The notes below the pieces were generated by a model, which saw only the letters and a list, made by a program, of their open reading frames with translations, searched no databases and had not been told where the DNA came from. Shown here piece by piece: positions 44,852 to 52,779 of a stretch of 64,000 nt of DNA (positions within the stretch are counted from its first letter, which is position 1; every line of letters starts with the position of its first letter). The stretch covers positions 372,001-436,000 of the forward strand of contig NZ_RQHK01000017.1 in the NCBI RefSeq assembly GCF_004770475.1. Direction: 5' to 3'. A program made the translations under genes and the position numbers. Origin of the DNA: Leptospira mtsangambouensis. GTDB taxonomy: Bacteria > Spirochaetota > Leptospiria > Leptospirales > Leptospiraceae.

Positions 44852-45349
44852 ATGCACACCCTCTTTGAAGGTTCGAAATACAAGGCTCTTTCCATCACTT
44901 TTGGAATTCACCTCTTGTTAGTTTTCGCTCTATTCGGTTATAACCTAAAAAGGGACATAGATTCGCCATTTTTAAAATGGAAAAAGGGAAGTAGCGTATC
45001 CACCATAGATTTACAATTTTCCACAGGGATCGGAAATACCTCATCTTCCTCTTCCAAAAATCCTTCAAAAGAAGAAGGAACAAAAACAATTGAAGATGAA
45101 ATTTCAGAATTCCAAAACTGCCTCAGTTATCCGGCACTAGCCTTAGAACAAAAATTAGAAGATGTTTGTGTGTATCGATTGACCATCAAAGAAGATGGTT
45201 CTTTGGAAAAAATTGCAGTGGTCACCCCATGTAGGTATGGTGTCTTTGATTTACAGGTGCGTCGGCAACTCGCCGATTGGCAGTTCCAACATTCCAAAGG
45301 TAAAGAATTTGTTCTACCCATTAGGTTCCGTTTAGATGTCCGAGACTAA
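44852..45349 (+). CDS. TonB C-terminal-like membrane-anchored protein
   Basis: 165 residues from the ATG at 44852; a TTG at 44783 would overlap aroC and is unlikely. One N-terminal membrane helix ([19 protein letters not shown], about 12-30) is followed by a Ser/Lys/Glu-rich linker ([13 protein letters not shown]) and a TonB-like C-terminal domain: [30 protein letters not shown] and the closing WQF...PIRFRLD. This suggests an energy-transducing or periplasm-spanning role. Two Cys near the ends of the domain (CLSY, TPCRYG) could form a disulfide. ExbB/ExbD genes are absent locally. It overlaps the NusG-like gene by 14 bases. Confidence 0.7.
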   Translation: MHTLFEGSKYKALSITFGIHLLLVFALFGYNLKRDIDSPFLKWKKGSSVSTIDLQFSTGIGNTSSSSSKNPSKEEGTKTIEDEISEFQNCLSYPALALEQKLEDVCVYRLTIKEDGSLEKIAVVTPCRYGVFDLQVRRQLADWQFQHSKGKEFVLPIRFRLDVRD

Positions 45350-45875
45350 TCCCCCCATAGAAGAAAGTGCTTGGTACATTGTGTATACAAAACCCAGAGC
45401 AGAAAAAAAACTAAGCGAACTTTTAAAAAAATACCACCTGGAGAACTATCTCCCCATCCGCAAGGAACGAAAAAAATGGACGGATCGATTTAAGTGGATC
45501 CAAGTCCCTGTTCTACCTTCTTATATTTTTGTTAAAATTGTCTTCTGGCGGGATAAAAATAAAGTCCTCCAATTACCGGGTTCCCACCATTTTGTATTTC
45601 ATAAAGGCCAACCAGCAACGGTGACCCAAGACGATTTGGATCAATTAGAAACTGGCCTTCAAAAATACGCAGATACATTGAAAGTAAGCCCTGAATCAGT
45701 TTTGGGAAAAGGTAAAACCGTCCGGATCATCAATGGAGCTCTGATTGGTAAAACAATGGAAATTTTAAAAGTTAAAAATAAAACCTTAGTGGTTCTTAGG
45801 ATTCCAGGAATTGATGCTGCTGTTACGTATGAAATCAAAGTGGATGATTTGGCCTGGGAGGAATTAATCGTATGA
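45336..45875 (+). CDS. NusG-family (UpxY/RfaH-like) antitermination protein
   Basis: 179 residues with an NGN domain (AWYIVYTKPRAEKKLSELLKK, then VPVLPSYIFVKI) and a KOW motif (GKGKTVRIINGALIGKTMEIL). It is shorter and more divergent than a housekeeping NusG and resembles specialised paralogues such as UpxY and RfaH, which help RNA polymerase through long surface-polysaccharide operons. It overlaps the TonB-like gene by 14 bases and kdsD by an ATGA junction, so the genes are co-translated. Its target operon is not in this window. Confidence 0.88.
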   Translation: MSETNPPIEESAWYIVYTKPRAEKKLSELLKKYHLENYLPIRKERKKWTDRFKWIQVPVLPSYIFVKIVFWRDKNKVLQLPGSHHFVFHKGQPATVTQDDLDQLETGLQKYADTLKVSPESVLGKGKTVRIINGALIGKTMEILKVKNKTLVVLRIPGIDAAVTYEIKVDDLAWEELIV

Positions 45876-46846
45876 AAGAAAAAGATACTATCTCAATCGT
45901 AAAACAAGCACTAGATGATGAAATATCATCTCTCGTTCACTTTCGTGACCAATTGGATCCATCCGTCAAAGATTGTATTGATCTGATTTTAAAATCCACA
46001 GGCAAAGTAATTGTCACTGGTGTTGGGAAATCAGGCGATATTGCCAAAAAAATTTCCCATACACTTTCTTCCACGGGAACCTCTGCTTACTTTTTACATC
46101 CAACAGATGCTTCGCATGGGGATTCGGGAATTGTTGGACCAGATGACGTGGTTCTTGCCATTGGCAAAAGTGGAGAATCGGAAGAATTGAATTATATTTT
46201 GCCTACACTCCGTAAAATTGGAGCAAAGATAGTAGGAATCACTGCCAACCCAAAATCAAAATTAGCCTCCCTTTCCGATGTGGTCATCATCACACCAGTT
46301 CTAAAAGAAGCCTGTCCTTTGGACTTGGCACCTACTTCAAGTACCACAATTGCCTTAGTCCTTGGGGATGCCATTGCCGTGGCACTCATGGAATTAAAGA
46401 ATTTCCAAGCCAATGATTTTGCCTTGTACCATCCAGCAGGAAGATTAGGAAAACGCCTTTCCTTGCATCTATCAGATGTAATGCGAAAAGGGGATAAAAA
46501 TGCTTCGATCCCGGTCGATGCCAATCTAGAAACTATTCTCAAAGAAATCACTGAAAAAGGAATTGGTGCCACCGGTGTTGTAGACTCAAATTCCAAATTA
46601 ATTGGTTTGATTACAGATTTTGACATCCGAAAGTTTTTGACTAAAAATACTCTTTCACCCACTGTCACTGCAAAGGAAATGATGAATGCAAATCCTAGTA
46701 GTTTCCGACCAGAAGAAAAAGCATATGATGTTTTAATCAAAATGGAAAGCCGGGAACGACCAATATCCGTTGCACCCGTTGTGGACGAAAAAGGTTTATT
46801 TGTGGGAATGATCTCCCTACACGATTTATTACAAAAAGGACTTTAA
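45872..46846 (+). CDS. kdsD: Arabinose-5-phosphate isomerase (KdsD/KpsF)
   Basis: 324 residues. An SIS sugar-isomerase domain (1-190: VTGVGKSGDIAKKISHTLSSTG, HPTDASHGDSGIV, AIGKSGESEEL) precedes two CBS domains. It interconverts ribulose-5-phosphate and arabinose-5-phosphate, the first step toward Kdo and hence lipopolysaccharide. The length is standard. It overlaps the NusG-like gene by four bases and ends seven bases before aroD. Pairing with an RfaH-like factor fits an LPS theme. Confidence 0.94.
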   Translation: MKEKDTISIVKQALDDEISSLVHFRDQLDPSVKDCIDLILKSTGKVIVTGVGKSGDIAKKISHTLSSTGTSAYFLHPTDASHGDSGIVGPDDVVLAIGKSGESEELNYILPTLRKIGAKIVGITANPKSKLASLSDVVIITPVLKEACPLDLAPTSSTTIALVLGDAIAVALMELKNFQANDFALYHPAGRLGKRLSLHLSDVMRKGDKNASIPVDANLETILKEITEKGIGATGVVDSNSKLIGLITDFDIRKFLTKNTLSPTVTAKEMMNANPSSFRPEEKAYDVLIKMESRERPISVAPVVDEKGLFVGMISLHDLLQKGL

Positions 46847-46852
46847 ATCATT

Positions 46853-47569
46853 ATGCCAGATTCATATAAAATTGTAGCTTCTGTTGGTGAAGATGACCTT
46901 CGCCATTTACAAAAAAAAGATGTAAAGGACGTTGATATCATCGAAGTCCGATTGGATCTTTTTTCCAGAAACTATATTCAAAAAGAAATGAAAAAAAAGC
47001 TAAAAGCTTTAGGTCTTCCAGTTCTTTTTACTTATAGAAGGGCAGAAGATAGCAGTGTACGTTCCTATGTAAAACTTTTCCATGAAGATGTTGAAGGGAT
47101 ATTAAAAGATTTTAATGATAATGCCAACTATCTTGATATCGAGCTCAATCGCGAAGACACCATTTTTCGGAATTACGAAACTTTAAACTATAGAATCATT
47201 TATTCTTATCATTCTTTTAAAAAGTCCATCCTTGCAAATGAAATGACCAATTTCATTCATAAAGCAAAACCAGTGAAAAAGAAAAACCCCATCTTCAAGT
47301 TTGCAATCACACCTGAAGATATAGAAGAAACTGCAGATTTTTTAAACGATATCAAACTATTATCAAAATCAAATACAATGATAGGAATTTGTATGGGTGA
47401 ACTAGGGCTTATCTCTCGAGTTTTTGGAGATAAATTCCACTCTTCTTTCACCTATATGACATTAGGTGAACCAAAGGCACCTGGTCAAATTTCAGTGGAA
47501 ACCTTTAAAAAACTTAGGGCAGATTTGTTTAAAAGTCCAGGCTCAGGAAAAGAATCTAAAGAAGATTAG
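46853..47569 (+). CDS. aroD: 3-dehydroquinate dehydratase, type I (AroD)
   Basis: 238 residues of the type I Schiff-base class, with EVRLDLF, YSYHSFK (catalytic His), KFAITPE (the lysine that forms the imine), GICMGELGLISRVFG and the late GEPKAPGQIS loop. It removes water from 3-dehydroquinate in the shikimate pathway. Start is close behind kdsD. It is the last gene of the operon and is followed by a hairpin at 47580-47600. Confidence 0.92.
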   Translation: MPDSYKIVASVGEDDLRHLQKKDVKDVDIIEVRLDLFSRNYIQKEMKKKLKALGLPVLFTYRRAEDSSVRSYVKLFHEDVEGILKDFNDNANYLDIELNREDTIFRNYETLNYRIIYSYHSFKKSILANEMTNFIHKAKPVKKKNPIFKFAITPEDIEETADFLNDIKLLSKSNTMIGICMGELGLISRVFGDKFHSSFTYMTLGEPKAPGQISVETFKKLRADLFKSPGSGKESKED

Positions 47570-47579
47570 AAAATGATAA

Positions 47580-47600
47580 CCTCGGGGATTCATTCCGAGG
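47580..47600 (+). terminator. Possible terminator between aroD and the TPR gene
   Basis: A CCTCGG/CCGAGG stem with a nine-base loop lies 11 bases after the aroD stop, followed on the plus strand by ATTTATAATTTTG. The T-tract is interrupted. The gene on the other side also ends here, so the hairpin could serve both. Confidence 0.5.
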
Positions 47601-47646
47601 ATTTATAATTTTGTGTTATTTGAGTTATAAAAGATTTCTTTTAAGA

Positions 47647-49218
47647 TTATGGTTGGATTTGAGAAGTTACAGTTCCCGCTTTTGTTTGGATAAATTCTTT
47701 AAAAGAACTATCTTTCCAAATATCTTTAAAATCCTTTTCTAAAGAATCCGAAGTCCAATACTCTGGTTTCAAATCTGCAGCTAACTTAAATTGTTCTTTG
47801 GTTTTAGAAATATCCCCTTTTTTAGAATAACATCTAGCCAGAAGATAATATCCGGAAGAAGACCCCGATACTTTTTGTAAAATCGAAATGGCTAAGTCCA
47901 ATTTGCCTGAATAAAAATAATTTCGCCCACGATAGAATAAAAATTCCCGGGACTCGGACCGAGTCGGATCTTTTTCCAAAACGGAAAAATAAGATTCTGC
48001 TTTGTCAAATGCATTGGTTTCCGTATACCGTCTCGCCAGTTTGATAAAACCCATTTGGTATTTTTCAGGGGTTTGTTTTAAATCCGGAAATTTGGAATCA
48101 ATGAATTCCGCATATTTTGCAAAACTAGTTTCAAACTTTTTGGTTCTTTTACCAGCTTCAAACATACAAACAAAACGAAACATATGGGATTCTATTTGAT
48201 TTGGGTTTAGAGAAAGTGCTTTGTCAGAATAAGAAATACAATTTTCCCAATCTGATTTTTGTTCATACAACCTTCCCAAAGCCAAAAGAGGAGGATCTTT
48301 TTGTAATTGTTTGTAAGCTTGTTGGAAGGAAGTTTCTGCTTTATCTAGTTCAGCTAATTTTTGAAATGCGATACCTTCATTCAAATAAACATAATACAAA
48401 AATACATTAGTGTCTTTTGAAAATGGATTTTTTTTCGCACGTTCAAATGATTCAATTGCAGACTTGGGATCATCCTGTCTTAGTTTGACAATCCCCAATT
48501 TATAATGGTATCTAGACCTAGATGGATTTTTTTCGATCAGGATCTTAAGATTGGCTTCTGCTTTGTCGTATTTTTTTTCTTCAAACAATGACAACACATA
48601 ATCCCAACGTACATCTTCTAAATTTGGTTGGTTTGCCAAGAGTTGTTCATAGTGTTCGCTAGGTTTTGTTGCTTCCGAGTCATCAGAAACATCTTCATGT
48701 TTTTTAACCGAATCTTTTTTGGCTTCTGATGGTTTTTGTTCTGTAGGTTTGGTTTCTACTTTTGTTGGATGTGAATACGATTGTGAAGAAGGATTCCCTT
48801 TGTTTCCTACAGCTCGATTGTAGATCTTTTGAACCTCTTCGTTTTTTGGATCATATTTCAAATAACGAGAAGAGTATGTTGCTGATAAATTCCAGTCTTG
48901 GTGGTAATTAAAAAAAAGTGCAAGTTTCAAAAGGACCGTTTTTCTTTGGTCTTTGTCCAAATCCAAATCTGCGGCTCTTCTAAAGTTTTGAATCGATTTT
49001 GGGTAATCTTTTTTATATTCATAGATATAACCCAAATACATATAAGCTTCACCGTCTTGCGGGTGTGAGTCGGCGTGTTTTGTAAATTTTTTAATCGCTT
49101 CGCCATAAGCTTTTTTTGAAAAAGCCTTTTTTCCTTCCTTCATCGCGTCACTGTCAATGGCGAAGAGTGTAGGTTGAAAGATTACAAAGATAAAAACTAA
49201 GGAAAGATATTTCCGCAC
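47647..49218 (-). CDS. Exported TPR-repeat protein
   Basis: 523 residues from a GTG at 49218, preferred because a GGA lies six bases upstream; a TTG at 49227 is also possible. A signal peptide (RKYLSLVFIFVIFQPTLFA) is followed by about ten TPR-like helical pairs, for example GEAYMYLGYIYEYKKDYPKSI and SRYHYKLGIVKLRQDDPKSAIESFERA, split by a charged low-complexity linker at about 145-195 (KVETKPTEQKPSEAKKDS). It is probably a periplasmic scaffold. Partners are unknown; it stands alone between aroD and the GMC oxidoreductase. Confidence 0.85.
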   Translation of the reverse strand: MRKYLSLVFIFVIFQPTLFAIDSDAMKEGKKAFSKKAYGEAIKKFTKHADSHPQDGEAYMYLGYIYEYKKDYPKSIQNFRRAADLDLDKDQRKTVLLKLALFFNYHQDWNLSATYSSRYLKYDPKNEEVQKIYNRAVGNKGNPSSQSYSHPTKVETKPTEQKPSEAKKDSVKKHEDVSDDSEATKPSEHYEQLLANQPNLEDVRWDYVLSLFEEKKYDKAEANLKILIEKNPSRSRYHYKLGIVKLRQDDPKSAIESFERAKKNPFSKDTNVFLYYVYLNEGIAFQKLAELDKAETSFQQAYKQLQKDPPLLALGRLYEQKSDWENCISYSDKALSLNPNQIESHMFRFVCMFEAGKRTKKFETSFAKYAEFIDSKFPDLKQTPEKYQMGFIKLARRYTETNAFDKAESYFSVLEKDPTRSESREFLFYRGRNYFYSGKLDLAISILQKVSGSSSGYYLLARCYSKKGDISKTKEQFKLAADLKPEYWTSDSLEKDFKDIWKDSSFKEFIQTKAGTVTSQIQP

Positions 49219-49271
49219 GGATTCCAAACTAGTTGGAACCCATGGGAATGAAAGGGATTTTTGGAAAAAAG

Positions 49272-50879
49272 TTAGACCTTCGTTCTTTCTTCTTTTTGCG
49301 AAGCCAAATTTCTTGAGGCTCTGAGAACGATACTCATGGTCGTTATTTGTGGGTTCACCGAAAGTCCTGTAGGATAAACTGAGGCATCCATGACAAATAT
49401 GTTTTTATGACCATAAATTTCCAAATTTAAATCAACTGCACCCTTTTCTGGATCGTTTGCGGACTGGATGGACCCGTGCGGGTGCGCCGAACCGACGGTT
49501 AGATCCCCTGGTTTTGTGCTTTCTTTCAAAATCCAATCAAAGTTGTCGTTTCCTGTTACCTTGTAAGGTTCTGTGAATCTGGTAAAAGGAAAAATCAATT
49601 CTTTGGCACCAGCTGCCACAGTTACTTCTGCAAGAGCTTTCAGACCACGTAACATATTGAGGCCGTCTGTTGGTGTTAGCTCAAAATAAACTTTTCGTCT
49701 TCCCAAACTATACTTCACACTTGCATTGGCTTCCCCATCTGCGCCATCTCGAACAAGGACAATCCCAGCATTGTAATTCGTAAAATCTTTCATTACATCA
49801 AACTGTTGTTTGCCGTAAAAAGGAACGAGTGAAGATGCCAATGTGGGACGGTAAGGAGCTGCTTCCAACCAATATCCGTAACCAGTTCCATTTTGGTTGT
49901 GACCATCTTTGATCACAATGGATTGTGGCGGACCGTGGAACATTTTGATTTCTGAGTCAAATTTCCCAAAGATGGTAGATGTGGGATGGACTTTTAAATT
50001 TCGGCCTACCCAACCATTTCCAATCCCACTCCTTTGTAAAAGAGCAGGGCCTTCGATCGCGCCAGCACTGACAATCACAACCGGTGCTTTGATTTCCATG
50101 ATTTGAATGACTTCTTTGGGAGCCGCTTCGTACGCATCAGGTGTAAACTCTGCAATTACAGTTTTAATTTTGCCTTCTTTGATTTTAGCTGCACGCATGT
50201 TCGAAACAACAATGGCACCAGCTTCAATGGCATCCGGAATCCAAGTTAAAAATGCAGATTGTTTTGCATTGATCGGGCAACCCAAACCACAACGGCCAAG
50301 TCCAATACAACCACGATTGTTATTACGAAGTACCTGCGGAGTGAGACCTACTTTTTTTCCACCCACACGTAACACATTATTATTCGCATTGACTAAGTTA
50401 TCTGGTACTTCATGTACTCCCAATCTCTCGTGAACTTCCGAAACATAAGGATCCATTTCATCTCTGGAGTATCCTTGCCATCCAAAACGTTCACTCCATT
50501 CATTGGTTACATAGTCAGGTGGATACAATGAGGTTTGCCAATTGACAGTTGTAGACCCTCCAATGGACTTACCTTGTAAAATCGATAAAGTTTGTTCTTC
50601 TGTAACAATGAATCCTGCATCCCGATACAGTCTTGCTTGGGAAATGAATTCATCAGAATTGAATTGGGCAGGTGTGAAATAACTTCCCTCCTCAATTAAA
50701 ACAACTTTCCATCCGTTTTTTGCAAGTTCACTCGCTGCAACAGCACCACCGGCCCCAGAGCCAATGACCACAACATCTGCAGTCAGTTCCCATTTTCCAT
50801 TTTGGATTTGGTTTTCTTGGATGATATTTGTATGATTTTTTGGAGTAATGATTTTTTGGTTAAAAGTTGGAATTCCCAT
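49272..50879 (-). CDS. GMC-family FAD oxidoreductase
   Basis: 535 residues. The FAD site VVVIGSGAGGAVAASELAKNG is at about 35-55; the family motif SIGGSTTVNWQ follows, and the C-terminal HPHGS plus NPQITTMSIV resembles the catalytic His and final helix of GMC flavoenzymes. Members oxidise alcohols, sugars or sugar acids. It is 12 bases after a probable small-subunit gene, as in gluconate-2-dehydrogenase-like complexes. A GGCGGA ribosome site precedes the ATG. The substrate is unknown. Confidence 0.9.
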   Translation of the reverse strand: MGIPTFNQKIITPKNHTNIIQENQIQNGKWELTADVVVIGSGAGGAVAASELAKNGWKVVLIEEGSYFTPAQFNSDEFISQARLYRDAGFIVTEEQTLSILQGKSIGGSTTVNWQTSLYPPDYVTNEWSERFGWQGYSRDEMDPYVSEVHERLGVHEVPDNLVNANNNVLRVGGKKVGLTPQVLRNNNRGCIGLGRCGLGCPINAKQSAFLTWIPDAIEAGAIVVSNMRAAKIKEGKIKTVIAEFTPDAYEAAPKEVIQIMEIKAPVVIVSAGAIEGPALLQRSGIGNGWVGRNLKVHPTSTIFGKFDSEIKMFHGPPQSIVIKDGHNQNGTGYGYWLEAAPYRPTLASSLVPFYGKQQFDVMKDFTNYNAGIVLVRDGADGEANASVKYSLGRRKVYFELTPTDGLNMLRGLKALAEVTVAAGAKELIFPFTRFTEPYKVTGNDNFDWILKESTKPGDLTVGSAHPHGSIQSANDPEKGAVDLNLEIYGHKNIFVMDASVYPTGLSVNPQITTMSIVLRASRNLASQKEERTKV

Positions 50880-50891
50880 TGATTGTCCGCC

Positions 50892-51398
50892 TTAATGGAT
50901 ATAACCGACAAATTTTTGGTATTCTTTGTCAGAACTTAAAAGGAAAAATGAAATTTGTCTAAGGATCGCATAAACCCCACGTTTGAGACCGAGGGAGGAA
51001 TGTTTCCATTCTTGTAATCGTTTGATCCTTTCTTCCATAGGAAGTTTCACAATCGGAGTAAAAGAAAAGTCAAGAGCCATTGCCGCTAAAATGGAAGATG
51101 GAACACTAGCTAACAACTGTATAACGCTTTCTGTCTCAATGGGATAAGGATGTCCGTATACATAATTATCCAAAGCAAGACCCAAATCAAAATTCGGAAT
51201 GGGGTTGTCGCTTAGGAAGACTTCTTGCAAGCTACGAAAACTATGGTATTGTTCTGGAGAAATTCCACGAAGAGTGGGTGTGTTCACTCCAGGTCCACAA
51301 TTCACTCCATGAATCGAAACTGCGGTTAGGGCAAAACATTTGAGAGAAAATTTTAAGAAACGATTTCGCGATAGAATAAAGGGTGTATACGGCTCCAA
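50892..51398 (-). CDS. Probable small subunit of the GMC oxidoreductase, lipoprotein-like
   Basis: 168 residues from a TTG at 51398 behind AAGGA at eight bases. The N-terminus SRNRFLKFSLKCFALTAVSIHGVNC looks like a degenerate twin-arginine signal ending in a lipobox-like GVNC. The rest (HSFRSLQEVFLSDNPIPNFDLGLALDNYVYG, RGVYAILRQISFFLLSS) resembles gluconate-2-dehydrogenase subunit 3, which travels with GMC enzymes. The pair may be exported together. The start region overlaps the possible longer start of the divergent amidase gene. Confidence 0.7.
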   Translation of the reverse strand: MEPYTPFILSRNRFLKFSLKCFALTAVSIHGVNCGPGVNTPTLRGISPEQYHSFRSLQEVFLSDNPIPNFDLGLALDNYVYGHPYPIETESVIQLLASVPSSILAAMALDFSFTPIVKLPMEERIKRLQEWKHSSLGLKRGVYAILRQISFFLLSSDKEYQKFVGYIH

Positions 51399-51414
51399 GT
51401 CTCTTTTCCTTGCT

Positions 51415-52764
51415 TTGATTTTGAACCCATTGTGTCAGAATCTTGTAAAATTATCACTCATTTTCCTTATTTCCACCGGATGTATTGGTATTTTTCGAAA
51501 GGCACCGGACTATCCATCCATTCAAATCAAAGGTTTAGTGTCCTATAACGAACTTGAGTCGACAAGGAATGTAAAATGGAACTTACTTTCTAAAGTTAGA
51601 GACCCTAAATCGATTACTGCCATTGTCTTACACAATTCTGGAAAACGAAAGTTACCTGAATTACTAAGACTTTCTGTTGAAAATCAATTTATGTTTCACA
51701 TTTATGTGGACTCTGATGGAAACATATATGGTGACCCTAACTTTTTAAACCATGAATGGTCAGCGGCTCCAGGAATTGATTTAGAATCCATACATCTAGT
51801 CTACGAAGGGACACAAGAAACTCTTTATAATAACCGAAAACAACGTGGAGTTTTGAATCAGATCATTTCTTATCTGACAGATGAATTAAACATCCCCAAA
51901 TCCAATTACGATGTTATATCAAAAAAAGGAGTTTTCACTCATAATCAAACCAAACGAAGGTTTGGTGGATTTGTGGATTTTTCTCCTTGCGGAAGTGAAC
52001 TTGCACTCAAACAAATCCTTTCTGAAATCGATGGTGAATTTTTTGAAGAAGATGATTGGAAAGATCGTTTTGTCACAGGTTGGGTCTTAAAAAAAGAAAA
52101 CAAAGAAATACTAAAAGAAACTTTTAAACCCACCAATGGACGAGGAATCACCAAAGCAGAAAAAATCAACATTGCCAGTTTAGAAAAAGATGAAAAGGGA
52201 TTTCCTCCGGAAGATTACCGTGTTAAGTACATTTTTCGTGGAAAAATCAAACCGAGTTGTGTTGTTTTACATTACACTGCTATTTCTGAATATTTTAAAT
52301 CCTTACGTACTTTAGAAGCAAGAAACCTAACCGCATCCATAATGGTGGACAACAATGGTAAAGCTTATCAATTAGTCGATGTTTTGGAAGACAGAGCGGC
52401 TGCGGCAACCGGGACAAATGACAATTGCATTCAAATCGAAATTGTTGCAAAAGATACGGATGAACTATTCAAACAACCAGACCAAATCAAAACTGTAAAG
52501 GATCTTGTCATCCAATTGACTACCAAATACAAAATTCCCCTTTCAAATGAAAAATTAGAAGATTTAACGGGAGTTTTTAGCCATACACAAGCCAAGAAAA
52601 AATGGGGTGGTTCCATTTTCCTAAACGCAAAAGACTTTGATCCAGGCGAAGAGTATATGGAAATGATTTTAAATTCGGTTGGTGGCAAATACTATAGTGA
52701 ACCAGAATGGAAAAATCGAAAGTCTATTGATTGGGCCATTTTATTTCGTAACTTTCAACCTTAA
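51415..52764 (+). CDS. Lipoprotein with two tandem amidase (peptidoglycan recognition) domains
   Basis: 449 residues if read from the TTG at 51415; other TTG codons at 51340, 51421 and 51430 are possible. A lipoprotein signal ends in ISTGC. Two N-acetylmuramoyl-L-alanine amidase-like domains follow. The first has the metal-site pattern VLHNS, FTHNQTKRRFGG and DFSPCG; the second has VLHYT, FSHTQAKKKWGG and DFDPG. Both keep two His and a third ligand (Cys in one, Asp in the other), so both could bind zinc. It should act on the cell wall in the periplasm. The M1 aminopeptidase gene is 15 bases downstream. Confidence 0.85.
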   Translation: MILNPLCQNLVKLSLIFLISTGCIGIFRKAPDYPSIQIKGLVSYNELESTRNVKWNLLSKVRDPKSITAIVLHNSGKRKLPELLRLSVENQFMFHIYVDSDGNIYGDPNFLNHEWSAAPGIDLESIHLVYEGTQETLYNNRKQRGVLNQIISYLTDELNIPKSNYDVISKKGVFTHNQTKRRFGGFVDFSPCGSELALKQILSEIDGEFFEEDDWKDRFVTGWVLKKENKEILKETFKPTNGRGITKAEKINIASLEKDEKGFPPEDYRVKYIFRGKIKPSCVVLHYTAISEYFKSLRTLEARNLTASIMVDNNGKAYQLVDVLEDRAAAATGTNDNCIQIEIVAKDTDELFKQPDQIKTVKDLVIQLTTKYKIPLSNEKLEDLTGVFSHTQAKKKWGGSIFLNAKDFDPGEEYMEMILNSVGGKYYSEPEWKNRKSIDWAILFRNFQP

Positions 52765-52779
52765 CGAGACGGAGCTTCT

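Noticed and set aside
46192..46740. 182-residue minus-strand frame opposite kdsD
   Set aside because: Antisense to a clear SIS/CBS enzyme; a mirror of its codon pattern.
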